Of a stretch of 51,474 bases of DNA, positions 8,769-16,230 are shown in pieces; within the stretch, counting starts at the first letter, position 1, and every line of letters begins with the position of its first letter. This DNA is from JBMNKL01 sp050261495 (lineage in GTDB: Bacteria > Bacillota > Clostridia > Acetivibrionales > DTU013), in NCBI GenBank assembly GCA_050261495.1, contig JBLNDI010000113.1, positions 1 through 51,474 on the forward strand. Reading direction: 5' to 3'. The notes beneath the pieces were generated by a model. The model was given only the letters and a program-made list of their open reading frames with translations, was not told the origin of the DNA and did no database searches. The position numbers were made by a program, and so were the translations under genes.

Positions 8769-9443
8769 TTAAAATATTACCGACTTAACCGGTTCAATAC
8801 CGGACCCTGCCATTATGTGAAGTGAAACCACGTTAAGCAGGTCCCCGTCGTGCTGCCCTAAATCGTATGTATCCACGGCGTCGACCGGGACAATGATCCG
8901 CGATAGTTCGTTCCGCATGTTGAACCAGGTTTTCAGGGACAGTGCGAATTGAAGCACGCAGATGTCCGTGCAGTCGCCGACAACAATAAAATTCCTTATC
9001 GTCCCGTTGCGTGCGAGCCAATCCCGGAAACCCTCCTCCAGGAATCCATTGGTGGAGTTCTTCGGGATAAGCAGGTATCCCGGGTGCTTTTTCAACTCAT
9101 CTACAAGCTCGCTTTCAGATGTGCCGGCCAGGCAGTGGACAGGGTATGAACCGAATTCCGGCGATTTTTCCGCATGGCAGTCGGCAAACGCAATTCTTGC
9201 GATTCCCCTTTTCCCGCATTCCTCGGACAGGCCGGCAATAACAGGTATCAACGCCTCTATCCTCTCGCTTTTCAGGGCGCCTTCCCTTGTGAACCCGTTA
9301 ATCATGTCCACAATGACAAGTGCTGTCTTTTCCGGTTCCAGGCAATCCAACGGCAGCGACGGCAAGGAATTGATGTAATCAAGCATGTTTATTAGCATTA
9401 ACGCGCTTTTCTTTATAAAACCGTCCCTATCTGGCAATATCAT
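8769..9443 (-). CDS. pncA: Cysteine hydrolase of the isochorismatase family, likely nicotinamidase
   Basis: The likely reaction is hydrolysis of nicotinamide to nicotinate and ammonia. The start is the ATG at 9443, six bases after GGGAGGG, which gives 224 residues; the frame is open further upstream but without a good site. The catalytic triad is visible: Asp46 in VIVDMING, Lys128 in IPKNSTNG, and Cys162 in GDCTDICV. Asp88, His90 and His103 (FADCH, PVHCLAG) match the metal-binding residues of nicotinamidases. Co-transcription with pncB, 22 bp downstream, makes nicotinamidase the best guess among isochorismatase-like hydrolases. Confidence 0.8.
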   Translation of the reverse strand: MILPDRDGFIKKSALMLINMLDYINSLPSLPLDCLEPEKTALVIVDMINGFTREGALKSERIEALIPVIAGLSEECGKRGIARIAFADCHAEKSPEFGSYPVHCLAGTSESELVDELKKHPGYLLIPKNSTNGFLEEGFRDWLARNGTIRNFIVVGDCTDICVLQFALSLKTWFNMRNELSRIIVPVDAVDTYDLGQHDGDLLNVVSLHIMAGSGIEPVKSVIF

Positions 9444-9572
9444 GCTATCCCTCCCCATTCCAGGATACATAGCTGATTTTCCGGTTTTCGGGTTTTCCAC
9501 TTTCCGTTTTCCGCTGTACGGTTTCCTCAATATTTCCTGATATTCAATATTCCTCGATAATACTAATATTAA

Positions 9573-10088
9573 TCATTCTATTTCCATGCGCATTTTGTAG
9601 TCATCCATGACAAAACCTTCGCCGATATCCTTCACCAGTTCTTCGACGATTACAAAACCGAGCCTCTTATATATTTCTATGGAATTAACGTTGCGCTTGT
9701 TCACGGTGAGCCAGATGTGGCCAAGACGGTTTTCGCGCGCCACCGAAATTGCCTTTTCAAGCATCATGCGCGCTATTCCGCGCCCGCGGCTGTTTTTTTC
9801 AACATACAGCTTGCTGAGGAATAGCCCGCCGCTTTCGAGATCCGGCTTTATGGCGCAATAGCCCACTTTCTTCCCGCCATCGCAGGCAATGAAATACCTG
9901 TACCCGTCCGCGGCAATGTCCTCAAGCACTTTTTCGGCGCTCTGGAACCTGTCCAGCATGTATCTTACCTGTTTCGCGCCTATAATCGGCGTATAATGTT
10001 CAGTCCAAATGCTTTCGGCAAGCCCGGCCACCTCGTCCGCCATTTGCCTGTTGCCGAGCCTTAATTCCAATAAGGTGACTTCACCCAT
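9573..10088 (-). CDS. GNAT-family N-acetyltransferase
   Basis: This is a cytoplasmic acetyl-CoA-dependent acyltransferase of about 171 residues. Motif A is clear (FLSKLYVEKNSRGRGIARMML, with the pyrophosphate-binding RGRGIA), followed by the HIWLTVNKRNVNSIEIYKRLGF motif. The substrate cannot be inferred. The GAGGAG site is one base before the ATG at 10094 but seven before the ATG at 10088, so 10088 is taken as the start. It is the last GC-balanced gene before the AT-rich island to its right. Confidence 0.85.
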   Translation of the reverse strand: MGEVTLLELRLGNRQMADEVAGLAESIWTEHYTPIIGAKQVRYMLDRFQSAEKVLEDIAADGYRYFIACDGGKKVGYCAIKPDLESGGLFLSKLYVEKNSRGRGIARMMLEKAISVARENRLGHIWLTVNKRNVNSIEIYKRLGFVIVEELVKDIGEGFVMDDYKMRMEIE

Positions 10089-10094
10089 TATCAT

Positions 10095-10422
10095 ACTCCT
10101 CTGCTGCTATTTAACTATATCTTTTCTCTATTGTCAAATACTAATACCCGATATTATACAATGTAATTTGTGCCTTTTGTAAAAATAAGCTGGTTACAGT
10201 AATAAATTCAGAGTTGGACAAACTCACCGTCTAGATAATACTTGTACTAATTATAGAAAAACGTTGGATGTTGCTTTAATAAAAATAAATTTATATATTT
10301 GTAAATTTTTATGCAGGAATTACAAATTTATTATAGAATATTAAAATAAATTTTCGATTTTTGCGATAAATTTTTATTGCAAATATAACTTATAAGTAAT
10401 ATTATATAGTGTAGGTATATTA
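10095..10422. other. AT-rich intergenic region upstream of the toxin gene
   Basis: About 330 bp without a convincing gene. The base composition becomes markedly AT-rich from about 10120, unlike all preceding genes, which marks the left flank of a probably acquired segment. The only signal I can support is the promoter and palindrome at its right end. I saw no tRNA or integrase near the boundary. Confidence 0.6.
10377..10405 (+). promoter_or_regulatory. Predicted promoter and palindromic operator of the TAC module
   Basis: TTGCAA (10377-10382) and TATTAT (10400-10405) are 17 bp apart, 18 bp before the toxin ATG. A perfect 10-bp palindrome, ACTTATAAGT (10388-10397), fills the spacer. That is where an autoregulating Xre antitoxin would block RNA polymerase. 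The promoter is sequence-based; the operator role is inferred. Confidence 0.5.
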
Positions 10423-10842
10423 ATGGAGTGGGAAGAATATTTTTCTGATTATATAAATTGTTATACTAATGGCATCAATTTGCTTCCTGAATGTAAAGAA
10501 GATCTGGATAGAATACTAAGAGGTTCAGGTTATGAACAAGCATTTATACGTCTTTTCAGGATGCGAATTAGATTTTTGGCAGAAAGGGGCAAATCATGTC
10601 ACTTAAAAAGTGATTGGTTTGAAATACTAATAAATACAAATGAGCTTTATTCTATGAAATTCATTGGAATAAAAAGTAAAAGAAACATAAGAATTCTGTT
10701 TATATTCAGACGAAACGGGAAAAATCTTAATGCGATATTAGTACATGCATTTGAAGAAAAGGAGAATAAGAAGAAAAGCAAAACAAGTTATAATAAGGCA
10801 ACTAACATTGCTAATAAAAGAATATTATTATATAACTTGTGA
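10423..10842 (+). CDS. RelE/HigB-like toxin of a toxin-antitoxin-chaperone module
   Basis: This 139-residue basic protein resembles HigB/RelE-fold mRNA interferases of the Gp49-like family. The segment LYSMKFIGIKSKRNIRILFIFRR aligns in pattern with the HigB core (L-E-L-R-F ... IRILYFF), followed by ILVHAFEEKENKKK and a Lys/Arg-rich C-terminal helix. Family toxins cleave ribosome-associated mRNA. The ATG is preceded only by a weak site (GTAGG). The next gene, an Xre antitoxin, starts 17 bp downstream, then a SecB-like gene: the order toxin-antitoxin-chaperone, as in Mycobacterium tuberculosis Rv1955-Rv1957. Codons are AT-rich compared with flanking genes, suggesting transfer. Exact catalytic residues cannot be assigned by eye. 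Confidence 0.75.
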   Translation: MEWEEYFSDYINCYTNGINLLPECKEDLDRILRGSGYEQAFIRLFRMRIRFLAERGKSCHLKSDWFEILINTNELYSMKFIGIKSKRNIRILFIFRRNGKNLNAILVHAFEEKENKKKSKTSYNKATNIANKRILLYNL

Positions 10843-10858
10843 GCGAGGAGGAAAAAAT

Positions 10859-11293
10859 ATGGTAAAAAAGAAAAATATGCTTAATGTATGGGATATTATT
10901 GATACAATAGCAAGTGAAGAAACGAAAGAGTTGTTTGCCCTAGATGATATTTTATATAAAATTGCTATGAGTATTTATGACTACCGGCAAGAAAACAATC
11001 TTACGCAAAAGCAGCTTGCGCAAAAACTAAACATTAAACAATCAATGATTTCCAAGCTTGAAAGTGGGGAATATAATCCAACTGTAGAGCAGTTATGGAA
11101 AATTTGCAATAAGCTTGGGTGGAAGTTATCAATAAGCTTTGAAAATAATGTATCTATACATAAAATTAACAGTATGCAAAAATTCAACATAAAGGAAACG
11201 TGTAATATTTATAAAGAACCAATAACATATCCTGTTTATTTTGATACAATTGAAGCCAATTTGAACCCAGATTTAGTAACATGTGCTAATTGA
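10859..11293 (+). CDS. Xre-family antitoxin with C-terminal extension
   Basis: This 144-residue protein starts at the ATG seven bases after GAGGAGG; the frame is open upstream but without a comparable site. Residues about 43-95 form a helix-turn-helix of the Cro/C1 type (NNLTQKQLAQKLNIKQSMISKLESGEYNPTV pattern). A tail of roughly 50 residues (95-144) follows the DNA-binding domain. In TAC antitoxins such a tail is the chaperone-addiction segment that makes antitoxin folding depend on the SecB-like partner. The next gene is that chaperone, beginning 10 bp after the stop. The protein is expected to neutralise the upstream toxin and repress the promoter at 10377-10405. The antitoxin call is firm; the addiction-tail role is inferred from context. 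Confidence 0.82.
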   Translation: MVKKKNMLNVWDIIDTIASEETKELFALDDILYKIAMSIYDYRQENNLTQKQLAQKLNIKQSMISKLESGEYNPTVEQLWKICNKLGWKLSISFENNVSIHKINSMQKFNIKETCNIYKEPITYPVYFDTIEANLNPDLVTCAN

Positions 11294-11303
11294 GGTGTAT
11301 GGA

Positions 11304-11732
11304 ATGGATTTATCAAAGCAACCGGGCATAAGTTTTAAAGGAATTTTATTAGCAAGAGAGAATTTTAAAAGGGAACCAGAGTATACTCTTAATGCCAATA
11401 CTACTATTGATTTCTCATATTGCTATTATATGAACAAAGAAAACAATGACTATTATGCAGAATTAACAGCGACAGTCAAGTCATTTAACGAGCATAAAGA
11501 AATACTGTCTCTATCATGTACATTTGTTGGGATCTTTGCTGAAATTGAAGACGAAAAAAATATGGAAATAGAAGAATATATGAAAATAGCAGCTCCTGCC
11601 TTAATGATTCCATTTGTCAGAGAACATATATCATCAATCACATTAAAAGCAGGTATTAAGCCTATATTAATAAATCCGATTAACGTAATCGCTTTACTTA
11701 AGACTGAAGATAATCAGGAATCAAAAGAATAA
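11304..11732 (+). CDS. SecB-like chaperone of the TAC module
   Basis: This 142-residue protein starts at the ATG six bases after GAGGTG. The SecB fold signature is recognisable: beta strands with LSLSCTFVGIFAEI, then AAPALMIPFVREHISSITLKAG and the terminal PILINPINVIALL, which match the pattern PYxREhIsxlTxxgGxPPlxLxPvNFxAL of SecB. Dedicated SecB-like proteins in TAC modules protect a labile antitoxin rather than serving general export, and most Firmicutes lack a housekeeping SecB. It lies directly behind the Xre antitoxin in a three-gene operon. The last base of its stop codon begins the 8-bp target duplication of the IS256-type element that follows, so the element landed exactly at the gene end. 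Confidence 0.82.
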   Translation: MDLSKQPGISFKGILLARENFKREPEYTLNANTTIDFSYCYYMNKENNDYYAELTATVKSFNEHKEILSLSCTFVGIFAEIEDEKNMEIEEYMKIAAPALMIPFVREHISSITLKAGIKPILINPINVIALLKTEDNQESKE

Positions 11733-11739
11733 AATCAAG
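11732..11739. repeat. Left target-site duplication of the IS256-type element
   Basis: AAATCAAG is directly repeated at 12189-12196. Eight bp is a typical IS256-family duplication length. Confidence 0.8.
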
Positions 11740-12188
11740 GAGTGTGTGAAGAAAAGTCTGTAAAATAAGCTTTCTATGATAAAATAAAAAAATCATAGGA
11801 GGCTTTTTTATGGGCAAAAGACGAGAGCCCATGAGTGAGGGCAAAAAGAACATCATAGCAAGTTTGATTCAGGAACATGACATTAAAACTGCTCTTTTAA
11901 AAGCTCTGTATTTAGCAACGTTCGAAGTTGTTAAAAAATGGAGTTTGCCGATAAGGAATTGGGGTAAAGTCTATGAGGAGCTATTTATCATGTATGAAGA
12001 CAGGCTACCATAGCAAAAAGCAAACGGCCAGTCAAGAGTAAATAAACGCCCGTCTTCGAGGGTGCTCTTAACATGCCATTTGCTTTTCACTATATTGTTA
12101 CCAAGGGCTTGTAAGCCAGAATCCGGCCTACAAGCCCCATTGAAAATTATCATAGAAAGTTAATTTACAGAAAAAGTTTCACACAGCC
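11740..12188. mobile_element. IS256-family internal-deletion derivative (MITE-like), 449 bp
   Basis: The ends are imperfect terminal inverted repeats of about 42 bp: 11740-11782 (GAGTGTGTGAA ... TTTCTATGATAA) against 12147-12188 on the other strand (GGCTGTGTGAA ... TTTCTATGATAA), with a single indel and some mismatches. An 8-bp direct repeat AAATCAAG flanks the element. The interior keeps a ribosome site and a fused fragment of transposase N- and C-termini; the catalytic middle is missing, so it would need a transposase in trans. Near the left end, TCTATGAT and ATCATAGGA with outer AAGC/GGCTTTTTT can fold into a terminator-like hairpin (11767-11809). Confidence 0.85.
11810..12013 (+). pseudogene. 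IS256-family transposase remnant, in-frame internal deletion
   Basis: The 67-codon frame begins like an IS256-type transposase (GKKNIIASLIQEHDIKTA). It then jumps in frame to the typical C-terminus (LLKALYLATFEVVKKWSLPIRNWG ... IMYEDRL). The whole central region with the DDE catalytic triad is absent; full-length relatives are about 400 residues. A site AGGAGG lies just ahead, so the short peptide may still be translated. It cannot be an active transposase. Confidence 0.8.
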
Positions 12189-12196
12189 AAATCAAG
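12189..12196. repeat. Right target-site duplication of the IS256-type element
   Basis: AAATCAAG matches 11732-11739 exactly and abuts the right inverted repeat. Confidence 0.8.
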
Positions 12197-12216
12197 CCAT
12201 GATATGTTTTTAGCTT

Positions 12217-14025
12217 TCAGCCCGCCTCGCTTTCGCCGGTCTCTCCCTCTCCCAGGAACCTGAACTGCGAGGAGTAGAAGTTGTAGTATTGCCCCTTGAG
12301 CCTGATAAGTTCCTCGTGGGTCCCCGACTCCGCGATGACGCCGTCCTCAATTACCATGATGCGGTCCGCGTTGCGTATTGTCGAAAGCCTGTGGGCTATG
12401 ACAAACGAAGTCCTCCCCTTCAAAAGGCTCTTTATTCCCTGCTGGACAAGCCTCTCAGTATGGGTGTCTATGCTTGCCGTCGCCTCGTCCAGTATAAGTA
12501 TGCGTGGATTGGCAAGGAGCGTCCTGGCAAACGCGATCAACTGCCTCTGTCCTGCCGAAAGCCGCGCTCCCCGTTCATTCACGTCCGTGTCGTAGCCCTT
12601 CTCGAATTTCATTATGAAATCGTGGGCCGACACTGCCCTTGCCGCCGCTATTATCTCATCATCCGTCGCGTCCAGTTTTCCGTACCGGATATTCTCCTTT
12701 ATCGTCGTCGAAAACAGGAAAGTATCCTGCGGCATCATACCTACCTGTCTCCTCAGGCTTTCCAGCGTAACATCATTCACATTAATGCCGTCAATAAGGA
12801 CCTCTCCTGACGCCACCTCGTAAAACCTTCCTATAAGATTCGCCACGGTCGTCTTTCCGGCGCCGGTTGAACCAACCAGCGCTATCGTTTTTCCCGCTTC
12901 AACGTCGAAGCTCACGTTCTTCAGCACCTGTTGGCCTTCATCGTAGCCGAAATACACGTTCCTGAACGAGACGTCGCCTTTTATTTCCGGCATTTCGACA
13001 GCGCCCGGCCTATCTTTTATATCAGGCTCGATGTCAAGGATTTCAAAAATCCTTTCCGCTCCGGACATGTTTGTAACAAGCTGGTTGTAAAAATTGCTGA
13101 TGTTCATTATCGGATGCCAGAACATTGAAACGTAGCCCATAAACGCAACAAGAAGCCCCGGTGTGATCGAGCCGGTTTTTATCAGGTTTGCCCCGAACCA
13201 TAACACCAGGATGGCTCCGCCGCCCCACGACAAATCAACGACGGGCCAGAACCAGTCATTAATCCGTACCGCCCTGTTGAACGCCGTTCTCCACTCTTCA
13301 AGCAGCTTGAGGAATGTGCCGGAAGTCTCGTTTTCGGCCGCAAAACTCTGCACCACGCGTATGCCCGAGAAATCCTCGTGCGTGAAAGCGTTCAGGTTCG
13401 AATTCTTTTTCCTGAATACCTGCCACCTTTTCCTTGACACGGTTGTTATAAAGAACATGACAATCGCGGTAAACGGCAATGTCGCAAGCGCATACAGTCC
13501 CAGCCTGTAATTCATCGTCATCATGACAACGGCAACCGAAATGATTTTGACAAGCTCCGGGATAAGGCTGGTCACACTGTTGGCAAACACGTCATTCAAC
13601 GAATTGACATCCCCTATTATGCGCGCCAGTATTTTGCCGACCGGCCTGTTGTCAAAAAAAGTGAAAGACAGCGTCTGGATGTGGGAATAAAGCTGCTGGC
13701 GGATTGTGAAAATGATGCTGTTGGACACCCGCCCCATTATGCTTATCCTGAGGCGCGAACAAACCATCGCCGCCCCGTTTGCCAGGAGCATGACTCCGCC
13801 AAGAATCATCAGGCTCTTCCAGTCGCCTATTTTTATGTACTTGTCTATCCCCATCTTCATGAAGTAGGGGTTCAAAAGCTCGACGACAATTACCACGGCC
13901 ATCAGGCCCAATGTTGCGGCAATTGACCTGCCGTACGGCTTTAAGTATTTCGCCAGCCTTTTTATTATGTCTATGTTCAGGTTCTCCCTGAGTTTTTCAT
14001 CTTCCCTGAATGTGTTGATTGGCAT
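12217..14025 (-). CDS. ABC exporter subunit (permease-ATPase), canonical ATPase site
   Basis: A 602-residue half-transporter with an N-terminal six-helix membrane domain (about 35-330) and a C-terminal ATPase. Walker A is GSTGAGKT (385-392), the Q-loop MPQDTF, the signature LSAGQ (489-493), Walker B ILILD with catalytic Glu514, and the switch His545. It is the second gene of a pair: its ATG overlaps the stop of the upstream subunit by one base (TAATG), so translation is coupled. The partner has a degenerate ATPase residue, which fits a heterodimeric exporter of the BmrCD, LmrCD or TM287/288 type. Likely cargo is drugs or other small amphipathic compounds, but the substrate is not readable. 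A short leader ORF and terminator upstream of the pair suggest attenuation control. Confidence 0.9.
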   Translation of the reverse strand: MPINTFREDEKLRENLNIDIIKRLAKYLKPYGRSIAATLGLMAVVIVVELLNPYFMKMGIDKYIKIGDWKSLMILGGVMLLANGAAMVCSRLRISIMGRVSNSIIFTIRQQLYSHIQTLSFTFFDNRPVGKILARIIGDVNSLNDVFANSVTSLIPELVKIISVAVVMMTMNYRLGLYALATLPFTAIVMFFITTVSRKRWQVFRKKNSNLNAFTHEDFSGIRVVQSFAAENETSGTFLKLLEEWRTAFNRAVRINDWFWPVVDLSWGGGAILVLWFGANLIKTGSITPGLLVAFMGYVSMFWHPIMNISNFYNQLVTNMSGAERIFEILDIEPDIKDRPGAVEMPEIKGDVSFRNVYFGYDEGQQVLKNVSFDVEAGKTIALVGSTGAGKTTVANLIGRFYEVASGEVLIDGINVNDVTLESLRRQVGMMPQDTFLFSTTIKENIRYGKLDATDDEIIAAARAVSAHDFIMKFEKGYDTDVNERGARLSAGQRQLIAFARTLLANPRILILDEATASIDTHTERLVQQGIKSLLKGRTSFVIAHRLSTIRNADRIMVIEDGVIAESGTHEELIRLKGQYYNFYSSQFRFLGEGETGESEAG

Positions 14026-15761
14026 TATGACACCTCTTTTTCCAATGCTTCCACGAAGTCGCGGTACTGTTCCCGGTAAGTTTCATAATAGCGCCCCCGG
14101 AGCTTTATGAGTTCGTCATGCGTACCGCGTTCGACTATCCTGCCGTTCTCAAAATAAAGGATTTCATCGGCGTTTTTAACCGCCGAAACCCTATGCGCTA
14201 TGATGAACCTGGTTATGCCCTTCCTTCGCTCCATTGCTTTTTGTATCGCAAATTCCGTCTCCATGTCCAGCGCCGACGTTGAATCGTCCATTATGAGGAC
14301 TTTCGCGTCCCTGACCAATGCCCTGGCTATGGATATCCTCTGCTTTTGTCCGCCCGACAGCCCGATGCCGCGTTCCCCGATAACCGTTTCATAACCCTCC
14401 GGCATCTGAGAAACAAATTCGTCCACCATTGCGTCCCTGCAGGCCGCGGCAAAAACATCATCCGGCACTTCGCCCGCGCCGAACTTGATGTTTTCCTCGA
14501 TTGTATCCGAAAACAGGAACGTGTCCTGCATAACCGCCGACACATTTCTCCTGAGCGTCGCCAGGTCCATTTCCTTTACGTCGATCCCGTCAAACAGCAC
14601 CTGCCCCTCCGTGCAGTCGTAATACCTCCCTATAAGGTTCACCAGCGAGGTCTTGCCGGCGCCCGTTATGCCCATGATTGCGATTGTACCGCCCGGTTTT
14701 GCGTCAATATTTATACCCCTGAGCACCGGTACACCTTCGAAATCAAAACCCACGTTCCTGAACTCGACATGGCCTTTCAGCACAGCGGGCACTTTCGGAT
14801 TTTCGCAATTTTTAATTACAGGCTTTTCATCAAAGATTTTGTCAATTTTCTTAATGGAAGCCGCACACATCGCAAGCACGCTGGTAAGCCAGCCCATCAT
14901 CCGCATCGGCCATATCAGCATGAATATGTAATTGCTGAACGCCACCAGCGTCCCTATCGACATTCCGCCGCCAATCACGAAATAGCCGCCGAAGCTGACA
15001 ACCAGGACAAGCACCAGGTTGGAAAGGAATTCGATGGCCGGGAAGTATTTCGCTATTGTTCTCGCCTGGTCAAAATTTATCCGGAAATTTTCTTCATTCT
15101 CGCGCCTGAACTTACATATCTCGTGCTTCTCCCTTCCGAACGCCTTGACTACCCTTACCCCGGCTATGTTCTGCTGGGCGGTCGTGTTCAATACCGCCCT
15201 CTGGTCGCTGATTCTTCCGTACACAGCGCCGATTTTGCGCTCGAGCTTGAACACCACGATTTCTATCGCAGGCATTGACAACAGGCTTATCAGCGCAAGC
15301 TTCCAGTTAATCGTGAACAGTATGACCGACGCGATTATAAAATAGATGCTCTGTTCCAGGAAAAGCATCGCTCCGAAACACAGCGCGTGCATGACGTTCT
15401 CCGTGTCTTCCTTGATGCGCGACATGAGTTCTCCCGTGTTTATTTTATCGAAATAGGAGAAAGACAACGTCTGTATATGGTCAAAAAGGCTTTTTCTCAG
15501 TTTGATAATCACCTTTGAACTGGAAACGTCAAAACCGTATCCCCTGGCGTAGCCCAGCATCGCGCGCGCTATCGCAATCCCAGCCAGCGCCGGCAGCGCT
15601 ATTTCCAGGTATTCCATTTCACCGTTCAATATCACCCTGTCGATGATGCTGCCCACCAAATGCGGATTGTACATATCAAGGACAATTGCTGCAATCAGTG
15701 CGGCAAACGAAAGAGCATATGTCAGCCATTGCTTTTTTACAAAATAAAGAAGTTTTTCCAA
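14025..15761 (-). CDS. ABC exporter subunit (permease-ATPase), degenerate catalytic residue
   Basis: A 578-residue half-transporter. The membrane domain covers about residues 10-300 and the ATPase the rest: Walker A GITGAGKT (364-371), signature LSGGQ (468-472), switch His523. The Walker B is VLIMDDSTSALD, with Asp493 in place of the catalytic Glu. This substitution is characteristic of the non-hydrolysing site in heterodimeric exporters such as BmrC. The start is a TTG seven bases after AAGGAGG. It is the first gene of the operon. A 36-codon leader ORF and an intrinsic terminator lie between the putative promoter at 16118-16146 and this start, arranged like bmrB-bmrCD of B. subtilis. Confidence 0.9.
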   Translation of the reverse strand: MEKLLYFVKKQWLTYALSFAALIAAIVLDMYNPHLVGSIIDRVILNGEMEYLEIALPALAGIAIARAMLGYARGYGFDVSSSKVIIKLRKSLFDHIQTLSFSYFDKINTGELMSRIKEDTENVMHALCFGAMLFLEQSIYFIIASVILFTINWKLALISLLSMPAIEIVVFKLERKIGAVYGRISDQRAVLNTTAQQNIAGVRVVKAFGREKHEICKFRRENEENFRINFDQARTIAKYFPAIEFLSNLVLVLVVSFGGYFVIGGGMSIGTLVAFSNYIFMLIWPMRMMGWLTSVLAMCAASIKKIDKIFDEKPVIKNCENPKVPAVLKGHVEFRNVGFDFEGVPVLRGINIDAKPGGTIAIMGITGAGKTSLVNLIGRYYDCTEGQVLFDGIDVKEMDLATLRRNVSAVMQDTFLFSDTIEENIKFGAGEVPDDVFAAACRDAMVDEFVSQMPEGYETVIGERGIGLSGGQKQRISIARALVRDAKVLIMDDSTSALDMETEFAIQKAMERRKGITRFIIAHRVSAVKNADEILYFENGRIVERGTHDELIKLRGRYYETYREQYRDFVEALEKEVS

Positions 15762-15903
15762 ACAAATTCCTCCTTCGGCCCATTCTCTTCAATCTCCGGG
15801 CTCTCTTTCTATAAACCCGCTATGCGCCACGCAATATGTAACCCTGCAAATTTTCAAACGTGAAAAGAGACCGCGGCGGCACATGCCCGGCGGCCCCATG
15901 ACA

Positions 15904-15937
15904 ATTAACAAAGGCCGCGGCAGTAACCCACGGCCCT
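15904..15937 (-). terminator. Intrinsic terminator between leader ORF and ABC exporter genes
   Basis: On the minus strand GGCCGTGG (complement of 15928-15935) pairs with CCGCGGCC (complement of 15913-15920), with one G-T wobble and a short loop, followed by TTTGTTAATTGT. It would stop transcription before the exporter genes unless disrupted. Confidence 0.7.
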
Positions 15938-15962
15938 CTAATTCAAGCAGATAAGAATTTAG

Positions 15963-16073
15963 TCAGTCATTGCTTGCGAGAAAGGCAGGGTTACCTGGCG
16001 ATGTAAATACACCGGCTTTATACTGCTTATGCGCCATTGATTTTCTTAGCATTTGAATAATAATCCGTATCAT
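15963..16073 (-). CDS. 36-residue leader peptide upstream of the ABC exporter
   Basis: The frame begins with ATG at 16073, behind a very strong GGGAGGCAGGAG site, and runs 36 codons to TGA. The peptide begins MIRIIIQMLRKSMAHKQY and ends NPAFLASND; I recognise no family. It has its own promoter (16118-16146), ends 26 bp before a terminator stem, and lies just ahead of a heterodimeric ABC exporter. That is the architecture of BmrB, whose translation controls bmrCD in B. subtilis. It could alternatively be an exported peptide, but it lacks an obvious leader-core or double-glycine site. Confidence 0.55.
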   Translation of the reverse strand: MIRIIIQMLRKSMAHKQYKAGVFTSPGNPAFLASND

Positions 16074-16117
16074 GCTCCTGCCTCCCTTCCTCAGTATTTT
16101 GAAATTCCACAAGATTC

Positions 16118-16146
16118 ATGGTAAATCAAAATAGCAAATAAGTCAA
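16118..16146 (-). promoter_or_regulatory. Predicted promoter of the leader ORF and exporter operon
   Basis: On the minus strand TTGACT (complement of 16141-16146) and TACCAT (complement of 16118-16123) are 17 bp apart. The leader ATG lies 45 bp downstream. The -35 box is good and the -10 box moderate. Confidence 0.5.
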
Positions 16147-16200
16147 GAAAATATTAACAAAAATAATTATTAAAAAATTATTACAAATCCTCTTTTTCGG

Positions 16201-16225
16201 CAAAAAAGCCGCAATTAATACGGCT
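16201..16225 (-). terminator. Intrinsic terminator of galM
   Basis: Just beyond the galM stop, AGCCG and CGGCT arms (complements of 16221-16225 and 16207-16211) flank a 9-nt loop and are followed by a run of six T on the minus strand. Confidence 0.7.
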
Positions 16226-16230
16226 TAAAA

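Larger units (their letters stand above)
15762..16230 (-). promoter_or_regulatory. Leader region of the ABC exporter operon, putative attenuator
   Basis: The gap between galM and the exporter holds, in transcription order on the minus strand, a promoter (16118-16146), a 36-codon ORF (15963-16073), an intrinsic terminator (15904-15937) and the exporter start. The ORF contains GTAACCC (complement of 15988-15994), which can pair with GGGTTAC in the terminator loop (complement of 15923-15929). It can also pair, over 10 bp as GTAACCCTGC/GCAGGGTTAC, with a segment just ahead of the exporter (complement of 15838-15847). These mutually exclusive pairings are what ribosome-controlled attenuation needs. 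The components are seen; the switching is inferred. Confidence 0.5.

Noticed and set aside
14346..15278. A 310-codon plus-strand open frame opposite an ABC transporter gene
   Set aside because: It is a shadow of a complete, motif-bearing ABC exporter gene; its product is His/Arg-rich without recognisable domains.
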